Assembly (NCBI GenBank): GCA_033065855.1 | Contig: JAVXUO010001451.1 | Location: 1 to 64,000, forward strand | Origin: Escallonia rubra | Taxonomy: Eukaryota > Streptophyta > Magnoliopsida > Escalloniales > Escalloniaceae | Reading direction: 5' to 3' | DNA length: 64,000 nucleotides | Part shown: positions 35,001 to 47,752 of the stretch, one piece after another | Layout of the letters: the number at the start of each line of letters is the position of its first letter | How positions within the stretch are numbered: position 1 is the first letter of the stretch | Position numbers and translations under genes: made by a program | The notes under the pieces: generated by a model | Seen by the model: only the letters and a program-made list of their open reading frames with translations | Told to the model about the DNA's origin: nothing | The model's database searches: none

Positions 35001-37024
35001 CGCTTATAAATAAGTTAACCAACTCATCCCTTAAGGTTTCATTCGGACTCGGACATCAGTCACATCACCCACTTCATGGTTGCTAAAATTTTAACAAGCC
35101 CACTCAACGATCTGTTATGTGTTTAACCAAAACTTGGGAAGGATACCCCGCTCGTATAATCGCTAAAGTCTTGTTAATTTTCTATGACATCATCTTTCTT
35201 TGTACACATTGCTTCAAATTCGGGGTCCTTCTTTTTGTCAACGCTAACTTTCAAACTATTCGCTTCCCAAGTATTCGATTGGATTCTGCAATGGTCGGAA
35301 TTGCTTGGAAGAAGATGTCATACCTTAGCATGATCAAAAAAGCCCACTGACTTCGTGTTTGCATGAAAGAGGTCCAACATGGCCTTAACAACACAAAAAG
35401 TCACATCTAATTTAAATTCCATTTTATTTCAGTTGAACCAAAAAAAAAAAATTAAATTCCATTGCCAATTCACCTTCAACTGGGTCCATAATGATGTACA
35501 AAGATTTTTTACTGCTCGTATGAGCTTCAATAATATAAACACGACAACATAGTATATGTTGAAAAGTTTTAAAACCCTCCAAAATAAATATTTTATTTAA
35601 GGATTGTGACCCTTTATTTGAGATGAAAGGTTGTGACCTTTCTTTTTAAATGGTATACTTACACTCTTTCCCTTAGTATAAATAAATGATGTCTAGTAGA
35701 AGACAAAGTATGACAAATGTTACAAGTTAGACAAATGTTACAAGTTAGACAAAGTAAGAGATGTATAGAGATACTGTACACTAATATATTTTCTATATCC
35801 TAGATGTTGGCAATTTGATCGGATGGGTTTGCAAGTCTTCCTATAGTCGTGCTATCAGAGAAATGCGTTAAGTCTCGGACTGTTGGTCTTCGTTAAAACC
35901 TACACAAACGGAGAAAACAACGATTTAAAGTCAGCGAATGAATAATTTGTGTTTCTCACAGGCCAATGGTTCTTTCCCTTTAATTTTTTACACTGTTATA
36001 TAGTTACATATATGTATTGACTTATTTTTTAAATCTAATTTGATGGTTTTGCATGATTATTACGTTACAGTGATTTTTCTACACTAGTCATATAAATACG
36101 AATATTTTCCAATAGTATCTTATATAAGTTTTATAAACTAGAGAATGGAAAATTTCCCTAACGCACATTTAAGCCAATTTAACGAATTTATTAGGAGCAA
36201 CTAGTTAATTAGCGGTGTAAAAAAAGAAGTAAACTAATGGTGTAAAACCTTTATTCTTCTTCCTTTTTAATCCGTTTTGATGGGTTTGATTCTCATTAGC
36301 GAGAGCCGGAGATATCTTCTGCGTCCTTGTAGTCGGTAGACTAGTTGCTAATTTTGTGAGGAAAAAAAAACATAAATTTCTTTTTAGTTTGAAGCACTAA
36401 TTTATGTACTTAGCCCTTAAAAGAGAAAAAAAAACAGAGAAATTGAAAAGATGAAAAAAACATGAGCATAAACTCATCTGAATAGTCCCCAACAATTCAT
36501 CCAACCAGGGCTCGTAAAAATAATTTACAACGTGTTTGCGATTGTTTTTCAAGAGTAAATATTAGATTAAATCATAATCCCTTTTCAGAATCAACTTTAA
36601 ATTATTTTTAACAAAATAAACTTTAATTTGTTTTTAGCAAAATCAACTATAAGCTATAGACGATTTTTGGACAAAATTACGTAAGCAGTTTTAATACGAC
36701 AAAACGATCAAAAGTTTAATGTATGAAAGAATGTGCTATTCTTTGTGATTAATAGAAATATTTTAGTTGTTTACTTTATCAAACTTGCTTACAAAATATA
36801 TATATATATATATAATTAACTTATGTTCCTACTTAATAACTTAATTTAAGTCAATTTAATCTGAATTAAATTAAATTTGTTTAATTTTTACCTCTGAATG
36901 ACTAGTACTTGTTCCCCCTCGTCAGTCTCCCTCCCCAAGTCCCAGTGTGCAACTCTCAGCTGTCAGAGCATAAACATAAACCCTGAATTGCTCTGCATCA
37001 GATCAAACATTTAACTTTAAAACC
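32007..37024. other. 5-kb gene-poor region between divergent genes
   Basis: It holds the promoters of the minus-strand UV-B gene (left edge) and of SSU72 (right edge). Apart from a LINE scrap at about 33860-34170, I see only short unsupported frames (32453-32875, 33073-33270, 35117-35350). An AT microsatellite lies at about 36798-36813. The segment 34380-35060 has loosely repeated phrases (TCAAGTGTTTGATCTCA, TCAAGCGCTTGATCTCA), perhaps worn LTR sequence. Confidence 0.45.
33861..34170 (-). pseudogene. LINE reverse transcriptase scrap
   Basis: On the minus strand, part of this stretch reads KVITQLISWSKFG followed by ARKEGGMGFLGFASIQRV, which resembles the W..LC..K..GGLGFRDL..FN motif that follows the RT domain in plant non-LTR retrotransposons. 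The frame is short and upstream stops are present. The identification rests on this one motif. Confidence 0.45.
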
Positions 37025-40000
37025 ATGAAGTATCGATACGCCATGGTCTGCTCCTCGAACCAGAACAGAAGCATGGAGGCACACTGCCTCCTCAAGAGAG
37101 AGGGCTTTGAGGTCTCTTCATACGGGACAGGTACCCACGTCAAGCTCCCTGGTCCTTCCCTCAGAGAACCAAATGTGTACGAGTTTGGCACTCCCTACAA
37201 GCACATGTACGAAGATCTCAGGCGCAAAGACCCCGAGTTGTATCCTCCTCTTTGCCTCTTTCTTTATAGTTTCTTGAAAAGTTTGTGAGAAAAAAAGATA
37301 CAAGCTTTATTTTATTTTTTTTCTGTTTATTGAATTTCGTAGTTGGTGCCAAGATAGAACTTAAATGGGGTTTGTGGGAATTGAATATCTTATTGTGTCT
37401 AGCTGAGAAAACCATTTTACTTATTTAGCAAAGGAATTAGGGCAAGTCAATCTATAATGTTCTAATTAGGGTTTTATAAAAGTTCAATTTAGAGTCGAGT
37501 AAAGTTTATGTGGTAATTACAAGATCAATTTGAATGGTTTTAATGGTTCTAGGTAGCAGGTGATGGGTGTGTGTGTGTGTGTGTGTGTGGGGGGGGGGGG
37601 TTGTTCATGAAGGATTATAGTTTAATTCTTATAGTTCCATTCTTGTGTTTTCCTACTAGTGTGTGTGCATGTCGTGTTTTTTGTTTTTGTGATATATTCG
37701 ACCTTAGTGATAGTACAGATACCTGTGGGTGTCTGTGCGCGTGCAAGATGATTCTTAAGCGGTGTGTTAAGTTATAACTACAGCACTGATAGGTGTCTGT
37801 TTGTGCTTGTCTCTGCGCGTGGGAGATCATTTTTAAGCAATTGTGCTAAGTCTTAACTATATACACATCTGTTTGTGTGGGTGTGCGTGTGTGATAATTT
37901 TCAAGCGATGTTTGCAGTCTTAACCATAACCCAGATACAAGCGTAATGGCATATTGCCCATGCTCAAGAGGAATTTGGCTGTCAAAACAGCACCTCAACG
38001 GTGGCAAGAGAATGCAACTGATGGTTATTTTGATGTGGTGCTTACATTTGAAGAAAAAGTTTTTGACATGGTTGTTGAAGGTTGGTATGTCCACAGTCAC
38101 ATCTTGTTTGTTGTATCTTGGATCATACGGACAAAGAGAGATTTACTTATTGGTTCTATTTTAGTTTACACTGAACTGGAGTTGTGCAAACCATTCTCTT
38201 CTATAAGTTCTATTACCTCTTCATAGTAAAGGCTGAACTCTTTGGTTCAGTCGTTTGGGAATGGCAATGGCTTGCACTAATAAACTCTATGATATTTGGC
38301 ACTAGTAACATCAGTAAAAGAAATGTCAGGATCAATATGTGGTTTATGTATTTATAGCGTGACTACACATCCAAAATTGTTAGCTGAGCTATTCTGGCTC
38401 TTGTGTACAACATGAATCTACCTTTCCTCTGATCATCATCATTAGGCATCAAGTATGTACAACACGATTCTACCTTTCCTCTGATCGTCGTCCTTAGGCA
38501 ACAAGTATCAAGAGAATGACCTTACCTTTTGTCAGTGTATTCAAACATGTTCGAGTTGTAGCTGCCAAGCCATGCAAGCGAAAAGAACCTATTATATCGT
38601 TAAGCTAGCGGATAGTACTAGAAACAACATGGATAATGTGAAGAGGGAGTTAGAGATATATAACAAAAGGTTTTGATGTAGGGTTAGAGCTAATAAATTG
38701 TTAGAATCAACACTTTCTCGTGAAAGCTCTGACTAATTACATGACTTTTTGAGGTCATATATATTATAATTTTCTCCCTATACTTCTTGTGTATGTGCTG
38801 GGCATTTTTCTTTTTTGAGTTAAAACATTGTGGGGCATACTTTATGCCATTCCTTCTGCCCCTGCAAAGTACTTTTGCCTTTACCCAGTTGAGATGACTA
38901 TTTCTCAAGGGAGAGGAGCGGATGTTAAGTATGCTGCGTCCATCTTTTGCCTTATAACAAGGAGATAAAGAGTGGATCAATAACAAGACCATTGCATAAG
39001 TATCGATGTTCAGATTACCGAAACTCTCTGCAACAAATGTAGCTTTTATTACCACCGGTATATAGTGTTGTCCATGTTTCTCCATGGCAGCAAGCTTATG
39101 CTAGCATTGTTGGTATACTGACACCTGCGTAAAATGGTTCTTCAACTAGGAGAACTTTCTCTACTTTCCATTTTGGTGTATGGGGAAGTTTGCAGGACAA
39201 GTCTGGAGGATTCCCACCCAACCCCTGCGCTCGGTAGGTAGTGGAGTCTGGGAGGTGGGGCGATGAAGGGGATGGCTGATACACAAAGTAAAATCTTGAG
39301 AAGAGGTTGTTGGGGGTAGAGAACCATTTGCTTACCAAAGTTTGGTTTTCTACTGTTCAGAAACGAACGTTGGCAATGAACAGTAACTACAGCATTGAAC
39401 AGATTACTGTCAAGCAACCTCTCAAAAGAATTGCATAGGAAAATGGTTAGCAAAGGGCAAAGCTCCGAATTGTGATGTAAGTAGGCCTCCAGAGTTAGGT
39501 TAGAGGAATATAAGGACCCAGTGCTAATTATGATTACAATGGGAAGATGCTGCTTGCAGCCATGCTACAATGTAGTCTTTTCAGACCACACATTTCGAAA
39601 TGTGTCTTTCGGTTAATGGAAGGCGGTTTGGTATGGGACTTGACTTGTTTTAAGAGGATATTGACTGGATAGGAACAGCAATTTCTCTTCTTCAGTAAGA
39701 AAAGAACCGACTATATTATCTAAGAGTAATAGGACAAACCTTTACTTTATGTAGTCTAGTCTCCCACATAATTTTCACTTTCCTAATGGAAGGAAGAGTA
39801 TACAAGCTTAAATTGGGGTGTGTGGGTTGGAGGGGGGGGGGGGGGGGGTGTTGGGTATTGGTTCTGACATCAAATACTTCTTGGAAGAAGGCACATACTC
39901 CAAGCTGTTGGAGGGCTTCGGTTCAGCCCTTGTGTACTTTCACAACGTTTTGTTGGAATTTAGTTTAAGAAAGTTACAATAGAATAGATATACTTTGCGG

Positions 40001-43000
40001 GATGTCATTCTCAGTTGTCTTTTAAGGACATTAGACCACCTTGTGGGGTGGGGTTCTGGTAGAACATTGGAAAGGGATTGCATTTTTCGGCAGCATATTA
40101 AATTCACAAACACAGTAGATGTGGTATTTTTCTTTTGAATCGCATTTCTCCAAACTTCTCCAAACATGAATCTTGTTAAAAAATTCTGTTTTGGGAACCT
40201 AGGTACTTGTTAAGAGTGTAACTCTTTTGCCTCTGGTTGTGTATATTGGAACACTTGTTGTAACTAGAGGTAATAGCGACTACAAATATCTATCCAGCTG
40301 CATTTATCTTTTCCCTCCTACAATGCATCCTCAGCCATAAACAAGGACTTATCGTGTATCATTTTTCTCCCACCCTCTAGCTGAACCAAGATTGTCCTAT
40401 AGTGATAAAAAGCAGATAAAGAAGGGTGATTTATACCAAAAGAATATGTAGTGCACGAAAAGAGCAATACCGTTAATACCGATAATATGTACACAGAAAG
40501 CAACAGAAGGAGGACGAAGAAGAAGAGAGAAACATAGAGTTGAGATAATGTCATCATGTAGGGCATTTACAATCGATGCCGCATCAAGCATCAATAGGGT
40601 CAATTGCACTGGGCGCCCCTAAGTTTGCTCGCAATAGCGTGCTGCGCCCCAAAGTTTATTTTAGCTATCTCGCACCACAAACTTACTTTAGTGTGGCACT
40701 AATCACCCTCCGACCATATTCTGACCAAATTTCAGGCGAAAATTTTGATATGGCTGAACTCAGGAGGGCATTTTTGGAATATTAAGTCAAAAAATGCGGA
40801 TCTGGGGTTGATTGTGCCCATTGAGGAAGAAGGGATCTAGGCTTTGTTTATGGTAGAAATTGATGGTTGTGGTGGGATCTAGCGTAGAAATTGATGGTTG
40901 TGGTGTGATGGGTTTCTGTAATGGTGGCTAAGGTGGCGGCAGTCTTTAGAAAGGAGGTGGCGGCGACAATCGAGAAAGGAGGTGGCGGCGGGTTTGGTGA
41001 TTGGTGGAGGCCGTGGGTGGTGGGCATGGGTGGGAATGGGCTGCATGGGGGGGGGGGGGGGTGTTGGGTATTGGTTCTGACATCAAATACTTCTTGGAAG
41101 AAGGCACATACTCCAAGCTGTTGGAGGGCTTCGGTTCAGCCCTTGTGTACTTTCACAACGTTTTGTTGGAATTTAGTTTAAGAAAGTTACAATAGAATAG
41201 ATATACTTTGCGGGATGTCATTCTCAGTTGTCTTTTAAGGACATTAGACCACCTTGTGGGGTGGGGTTCTGGTAGAACATTGGAAAGGGATTGCATTTTT
41301 CGGCAGCATATTAAATTCACAAACACAGTAGATGTGGTATTTTTCTTTTGAATCGCATTTCTCCAAACTTCTCCAAACATGAATCTTGTTAAAAAATTCT
41401 GTTTTGGGAACCTAGGTACTTGTTAAGAGTGTAACTCTTTTGCCTCTGGTTGTGTATATTGGAACACTTGTTGTAACTAGAGGTAATAGCGACTACAAAT
41501 ATCTATCCAGCTGCATTTATCTTTTCCCTCCTACAATGCATCCTCAGCCATAAACAAGGACTTATCGTGTATCATTTTTCTCCCACCCTCTAGCTGAACC
41601 AAGATTGTCCTATAGTGATAAAAAGCAGATAAAGAAGGGTGATTTATACCAAAAGAATATGTAGTGCACGAAAAGAGCAATACCGTTAATACCGATAATA
41701 TGTACACAGAAAGCAACAGAAGGAGGACGAAGAAGAAGAGAGAAACATAGAGTTGAGATAATGTCATCATGTAGGGCATTTACAATCGATGCCGCATCAA
41801 GCATCAATAGGGTCAATTGCACTGGGCGCCCCTAAGTTTGCTCGCAATAGCGTGCTGCGCCCCAAAGTTTATTTTAGCTATCTCGCACCACAAACTTACT
41901 TTAGTGTGGCACTAATCACCCTCCGACCATATTCTGACCAAATTTCAGGCGAAAATTTTGATATGGCTGAACTCAGGAGGGCATTTTTGGAATATTAAGT
42001 CAAAAAATGCGGATCTGGGGTTGATTGTGCCCATTGAGGAAGAAGGGATCTAGGCTTTGTTTATGGTAGAAATTGATGGTTGTGGTGGGATCTAGCGTAG
42101 AAATTGATGGTTGTGGTGTGATGGGTTTCTGTAATGGTGGCTAAGGTGGTGACGGTCTTTAGAAAGGAGGTGGTGTCAACAATCGAGAAAAGAGGTGGCG
42201 GCGGCGGGTTTGGTGATTGGTGGAGGCTATGGGTGGTGGGCATGGAGGTGGGAGTAGTCTGCATATCGGTGGTGGTGGTGTTGGTAAAGATGGAAGGTGG
42301 AAGATGGATGAAAGAGAGAGAGGGAGGGGTGATTTGCCAAAAATGTCCCCCAAAGTTTAGTTAAATTACCCCTCCAATGAGTTCATTGGCCGGAATGTGA
42401 TCACGGGATGTTTCGTGCCACACTCATGCAAGTTTGTGGTGTATGATAGCTAAAATGAATTTTGGGGTGAAACGCGCTACCGCGAAAAACTTAGGGGCGC
42501 CCAGTGCAATTGACCCAACAACAATATAAAAAACCGCGATTTGCAAGAGAAATGCTGCAATTTAGGGAAGGGGAAGCGTGTGGCGGTGTACAAGGCTTAA
42601 CCACCATCTAACAAAGCTAAATGATGCCGTATTGGCCTAACTTTATTTCCTTTCTTTTTCCCTCTTTTTCTCGTCCATCTTGGCTGAGCCAATGGCTCCT
42701 GTTGCTGCTGAGTGCTTGAGCTTGATCTTGAGTGACTTGCGTGGATTTCTGGGCACAACAGAATAAAACGGAAACCCGAGTGGGAGAAGAGGAACAATAA
42801 TAAAAAGGTGGAAGCTGAGGGTAACAATTCCCGGCCACATCAGTTACGTGCTTTGCAACATGTGTCCCAGAGAGGCAGAGATCATTTCGTATGACAGTGA
42901 TTATCTAATGAGTGACTGTCAAGAAGGTCAAAAAAAGTAATACAGTCATACATGCTCATATCATAGTCATACGTGGCTGTCTCTTTTTTTGGTGCATTGT

Positions 43001-45364
43001 GGGAGCAAGGCTCCCAAGTAAATCACTAGCCTATTACAACCTTCCTCTGGGTTGACCTTCAGACGCATCCTCGAGCAAATTCTCCAGCAAAAAGTTTGGT
43101 GGGTCTTCCAAAACCTGCATCCCTTGTTCAGTTGCATACCTTTCTTTGCCGTGCATTCCCTCCATACATGCTGAATAAAGCAAAAGTCCACAGCTACCTC
43201 ATCACTGGTCTCATATTGCTTATAGTCCTCCACATCTGATGTTGATTATCCACCTTTTCTATCATCTGTACCAATCTCGCGCAGTCTGATCCGACCCTTA
43301 ATATTGGGACTCTTCTTTCCCATGCCAATGGCTATCCTTTCTGCACAGCCCATAATTCTGCTTCCTTCACTACTAGATCTCGATGGTAGTTGCTATAATG
43401 CTGTTAATTTCCTTGGCCCTGGCAAGGATAGTGAATAAGGGCTCCCTTGAGGGATCTTTGGATGGCTCGTGAACCTTGTCCATCCCCAAACTGAGTAAAT
43501 TGTTTCTATGAAAACAATCTCCCACCTTAGCCCTCAAACTTACAACTTGATTGGTTGGCTGAGTTCCAATCTAACCACTTGGTCGTGTCCAGGTTGAAGA
43601 ATTAAGTTTGGCAATTTCACCGTAGAGTAGGAGCAGGGAAGATTAAAGAAGTTTAAGGCGAGGTGGCGAGACTAGTACTTGCTAATGCAACATTCTTGGA
43701 CCTTATGGCTGTCACACCAAATTTTTTTGACAGAAAAGATTATTCTCGACAAAGGAGAAATCATATTGGCTTATTGGAGATTCTCATTTTCTTGGAGCCT
43801 CATAGTTTTAGAAGAAAAAACTGGAGTGGCATCCTTGTGCTTTATGAACAGTTTCTTAAAGAGTATGGTCTGGAGACTGACGTTAAGATGGGCTGTGGGA
43901 GGAGTACAGATGCTACTTCTTGGATGCACTCCCTCATCCCCAGGCCAGACAGATTATGGTGCTTTTCCATTCATGTTGGTCAGTTTTGAGGTTGATGTAA
44001 TTGCTATGTCTCGCAAGCTGCATGAACCTGGTATTTGAGAGGAGTTCAAACGTTTCATGTTTTAAATTTCTGAAAATGGAGGGATCGATGACATCAGGAC
44101 TTGAGGCATTTTAGTTTTGGCGGTGGCATGTATTAGCTTATGGCCACTGTTTTTCGAGAAGGATTAGGATGGTGAAAGAGGGGATCATTTCATAGACTTG
44201 AATACTTCTGTTTGGTAAGTCGCACTATACGCATTCATGTTTCAATGAACGTCTAATGGAGATGTTGAGGATGTGAGAGATGGATTCATATTAAAGTCGA
44301 GAAGGCAGAAGAACATGTTAGTTGGGATTTCACAGTGCACATTTTGAAGTACCAATAATGATTTTTTGGCGCCAAAGGACTTTATTTGCCTTGTTGAGAG
44401 ACTTCTGGCTGGGAGGAGGTAACTTCTGGGGAGTGAGACCAGTGGAGATATATCCAGAAGATTTTGTTTTCTATGCTTGAGCTTCAAAAGGTTGTTTGGG
44501 AAACGTCTTCCACTAGCATTGTCTTTGTGATTGACAATATTGCATGAAGCATATGTCTAGTAGTATATTGTGTACATGATGCTTGTTCATAGCTGTTGCG
44601 CAACCTGAAGACATCATAGTTCTGTTTGTTTCTTCCTTTAATCACCTTTAGAGGTATCAAGCATTGCTTTGGGATTAGACACTGAAACCTTTTTAAAACC
44701 ATATATCTGCTTATTAAAATGATGAAAATTCATGTACTATGCCGGTCTGAGCATTGTGCCTTGGATTTAATTGAAACTTCTGCTGTAAATCTCAGCACCG
44801 AAACAGATATCTAGAACATTGGGAGAGCATATACAATTAGGCTAGAGCTTCTTTAGTGCTATAGAATGCCCGGAATTTTGCATTAGCTTGAGCATCTGAC
44901 TTGGGCTGTTAAGAAAACCTTCTTTATAACCTACAGTCTGTACTTCCCGAAAAATACCTCTTGTACACTGTTTAAGATCACGTACAAAGACGGCTCCCGA
45001 CTTCTCTTGGAATGATTTGTTTTTCTTTAGGCAGTTCTGTAACTATTTCTTAACAATGTGCAGATCTCCACAATCGGGATCACGTGCTCTTAAAACCCGT
45101 GCTGATCATCAACTTGGAGGTGAAAGATAATCACGAAGAGGCGGCAATAGGAGGTCGGCTTACTCTAGCTTTATGCCAGGAGGTGATTCTGTGCTTTTTG
45201 AAAGCTTTGAACATCCATATCCTATCTATTATTTGCTGGACTAAGCACACTTTTATGTACAGCTTGAAGCAACAGAAAATTGGGAAGATTCAATCGACGA
45301 TCTAATCATTGCTTTTGAGAGGCAGCACCGCAGGAAGCTTTTGTATAGCATCTCTTTCTATTGA
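37025..45364 (+). CDS. SSU72: SSU72, RNA polymerase II CTD Ser5/Ser7 phosphatase, four exons
   Basis: Exons are 37025-37239, 37935-38080, 45064-45182 and 45263-45364, giving 193 residues, the normal SSU72 length. All junctions are GT-AG and in frame: GAGTT|gtatcc...cccag|ATACAAG; GAAG|gttggt...tgcag|ATCTC; CAGGAG|gtgatt...gtacag|CTTGAA. The phosphatase signature CX5R is C9-S-S-N-Q-N-R15, and the general-acid Asp lies in the DNHEEA motif (D142). Other family blocks: EVSSYGTGTHVKLPGPS, NGILPMLKRNLAVK, APQRWQ, FDVVLTFEEKVFD, and a C terminus ending RRKLLYSISFY. SSU72 dephosphorylates the polymerase II tail during 3'-end processing and termination. The second intron is 6983 bp and carries an internal tandem duplication. 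Exon 4 marks the start of the large tandem duplication. Confidence 0.92.
39832..42240. repeat. 1213-bp direct tandem duplication inside SSU72 intron 2
   Basis: Sequence from about 39848 to 41030 recurs at a constant offset of 1213 bp (for example the identical frames at 39940-40167 and 41153-41380, and at 40576-40785 and 41789-41998). The first kilobase looks identical, while the last 110 bp (40921-41030 versus 42134-42240) differs at several sites. Both units begin with a poly-G run (39832-39848 and about 41047-41060) followed by TGTTGGGTATTGG. Confidence 0.92.
41810..42516. mobile_element. Long-TIR DNA transposon, about 707 bp, non-autonomous (MULE-like?)
   Basis: The left end GGGTCAATTGCACTGGGCGC matches the right end read on the minus strand, and the match continues with some mismatches for about 100 bp (CCCCTAAGTTT, TTTTAGCTAT, CACCACAAACTT, GTGTGGCAC). 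TIRs this long are typical of Mutator-like elements, but I could not identify a clean 9-bp target duplication (flanks GCATCAATA and ACAACAATA are only similar). The middle is GGT-rich. The left TIR and part of the interior are also present at 40597-41045 as part of the 1.2-kb duplication. Confidence 0.7.
42517..45063. other. Remainder of SSU72 intron 2
   Basis: No supported gene. Frames at 42597-42840, 42967-43233 and 43663-44038 lack recognisable motifs and overlap on both strands. Confidence 0.5.
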
Positions 45365-46170
45365 ATCTACCATGTACAGTATCAGTTCTGCCGATGGATG
45401 ACCGGACGATGATCATTGTTTCTTGTTATTCTTCTTCTGAACGTTTGGATCAATAAAAAGAAGAATATTATACATCTAGTGAAACTCATTGGCTTGCAAG
45501 TTGGTGGTCTAATCTAGCTTTTGCTTCATTCATATCTGTGATTTTGAAGTTTTAGCAGTTAGATTGTTCCTTAAAATTGGATGGTCTCAACCATTCTTTC
45601 TCAAAAGGAGCCAAATGATAGAAGTTACGAGGAAAAGGACTGATCAGACAAATGGCTTAGAAAGTTTTTGGCAGTTTGGTATAGAACTGTTCTCAATATA
45701 TTGAATGTAATCTTCTCCCTTGGATGGAGACTACTGGAACATAGATATTCAAGAGAGGGGACCAGAACCAGAAAGAAAATGAAGTTGAATGGAACTTGAA
45801 GCATCAATACCACCTGTATCCCCTTTTCTCCAAGAAAAATTGTTGAAATCTTTGATAAAATTTGAACAAAATCTTATTACAGATTTCTCTTTTACAAAAA
45901 AAAAGACGGGAATTGACATTCGAGATCTATTTTTTTACCATTTGGGCTTTACTTTTTTTATCGATAAAGGTTTAATGAATGTCACTATTGTTTTTCCCTT
46001 TGTTGAATTTAGTCACAGATTCACATGACTGTAATCTCTTTATGTTGAAAAATGTAAATCCAAGAGGCTACTGGCAAATTAATGTAATACCTTTTGTTAT
46101 TAATATTGTTCTCTTATATATTGAAAAAGAATCTTAAGTTATAAATAAAAAAGCACAAAAAGAAAGTGGA
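45365..46170. other. SSU72 3' flank
   Basis: A probable polyadenylation signal CAATAAAA lies at about 45451. The 45789-46028 frame is not supported. This stretch corresponds to the two flanks of the plastid insertion in copy B. Confidence 0.5.
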
Positions 46171-46244
46171 TGCTCTCGTTGAGAGTCGAACTCAAGACCT
46201 CCCGCTTACTAAACGGGTGCTCTAACCAACTGAGCTACGAGAGC
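46171..46244 (-). tRNA. tRNA-Thr (AGU anticodon)
   Basis: Read on the minus strand it folds into a standard 74-nt tRNA. The acceptor is GCTCTCG paired with CGAGAGC plus discriminator A. The D arm has GTAGCTCAGTTGGTTAGAGC. The anticodon arm is CCCGT-TTAGTAA-GCGGG with anticodon AGT (thymine as uracil). The T arm is TTGAG-TTCGACT-CTCAA. A-box and B-box positions are intact. This is a nuclear-type cytosolic tRNA-Thr. Confidence 0.95.
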
Positions 46245-46927
46245 ATTACACCATTCCTATATTTTTAATATACTTAACAGAATTAATTTTTAATCCTATC
46301 CTATCGACACGTGTCGGCCAATGACCATGGTAGGATGCATAAACCTATGAAGCCCGTGAACCGACAAGACTTTTCAAAACACAAGTACAGTCAGTCAGGC
46401 TACAAGCCTCTCTTTATATCCAACACAACACAACACCCACTTACCATCTTCCACATTTTCTTTCTGACCTCACTTCCAGACACTTCGCAATGTGAGCTCT
46501 AAACAGGCAAAAACTGCTTTACTCAAAGCCCTATCTACTCTCTCTTTCTCTCCCCCTCCCTCCTCCCATAAACCCTAGAACAAAAGCATCATTTTCACCT
46601 TCCGTTTTAGCCTCCATTTGAATTTGAACTAGTCTAGAAAAAACCAACCCCCAAAAAAATACACCTTCTTGAATCGGAGACACAAAAGTTCACAGCTTTG
46701 TGGTCAGATCTCGTTTTCCATTCGATTTCTGAATTATTTACTGTTATTATAGTTGTGGGTTCTTTTGAAAGTTATGAATTCATGCCATTTCGTGCAGCTT
46801 TGGATTGATTTGGTTTGGCTATTTCTGTTGTTCTCTTTTCTGGGTTTTGCAGATTTAGGGTCTTGATATGCATATGGTGTGTTTTTGAATAGGGGTTTTT
46901 GTGGGCTTATTCGATTTTGTGGAGAAA

Positions 46928-47752
46928 ATGTCGATTTTGTCCAAGAGTGATTCGATTCACATAAGGGAAGTGTGGAATGGTAATCTTGAAGATGAGTTTG
47001 TGTTAATCCGCGATATCGTTGATGACTATCCCTTTATAGCGATGGACACTGAGTTCCCTGGCACTGTTCTTCGCCCTATAGGGACTTTCAAGAGCTCAAC
47101 TGAATATAATTTTCAGACCCTTAAGGCCAATGTTGACCTTCTGAAGTTAATACAAATGGGTCTTACTTTTTCTGATGAAGAAGGGAATCTTCCCACCTGT
47201 GGGACTGATAAGTACTGCGTCTGGCAGTTTAATTTCCGCGAGTTTAATCTCAACGAGGATGTTTACGCGAATGACTCGATCGAGCTGTTAAGCCAGAGTG
47301 GCATTGATTTTAAAAAAAACTTTGAAAAGGGCATTGATGCGAATCGGTTCAGCGAGCTACTGATGTCTTCTGGGATTGTGTTGAATGATAATGTGCACTG
47401 GGTGACCTTTCACAGTGGGTACGATTTCGGTTACTTGCTTAAGCTTTTGACTTGCCAGCATCTGCCCGATACACAAGTGGGGTTCTTCAATTTGATCAAC
47501 ATGTATTTCCCCACACTGTATGATATCAAGCATCTGATGAGATTCTGCAATAGCCTTCACGGTGGGTTGAACAAGCTTGCGGAGCTCCTGGATGTTGAGA
47601 GGATTGGTATCTGCCATCAAGCTGGTTCGGATAGTCTGCTTACTTGTTGTACATTCCTGAAGTTAAAGGAAAATTTCTTTAGTGGAACTCCTGAGAAGTA
47701 TGCTGGTGTGTTGTATGGCCTTGGTGTTGAGAATGGACAAATTACTTATTAA
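46928..47752 (+). CDS. CAF1: CCR4-NOT complex CAF1-type deadenylase, copy A
   Basis: Intronless, 274 residues, starting at the ATG of [16 protein letters not shown], the usual plant CAF1 start; an upstream in-frame stretch begins at GTG and is not needed. CAF1 is a DEDD-family 3'-5' exonuclease that shortens mRNA poly(A) tails as part of CCR4-NOT. All catalytic residues are present: D40 and E42 ([10 protein letters not shown]), D166 (HSGYDFGYL), H230 and D235 ([10 protein letters not shown]). Family blocks [20 protein letters not shown] and [21 protein letters not shown] are intact. A long pyrimidine-rich 5' leader (46480-46700) and a likely TATA box (CTCTTTATATCC, about 46410) precede it. 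A close paralogue lies 12 kb downstream. Confidence 0.95.
   Translation: MSILSKSDSIHIREVWNGNLEDEFVLIRDIVDDYPFIAMDTEFPGTVLRPIGTFKSSTEYNFQTLKANVDLLKLIQMGLTFSDEEGNLPTCGTDKYCVWQFNFREFNLNEDVYANDSIELLSQSGIDFKKNFEKGIDANRFSELLMSSGIVLNDNVHWVTFHSGYDFGYLLKLLTCQHLPDTQVGFFNLINMYFPTLYDIKHLMRFCNSLHGGLNKLAELLDVERIGICHQAGSDSLLTCCTFLKLKENFFSGTPEKYAGVLYGLGVENGQITY

Noticed and set aside
47357..47620. Minus-strand frame inside CAF1-A, repeated at 59358-59621
   Set aside because: Shadow of the CAF1 coding sequence on the opposite strand.
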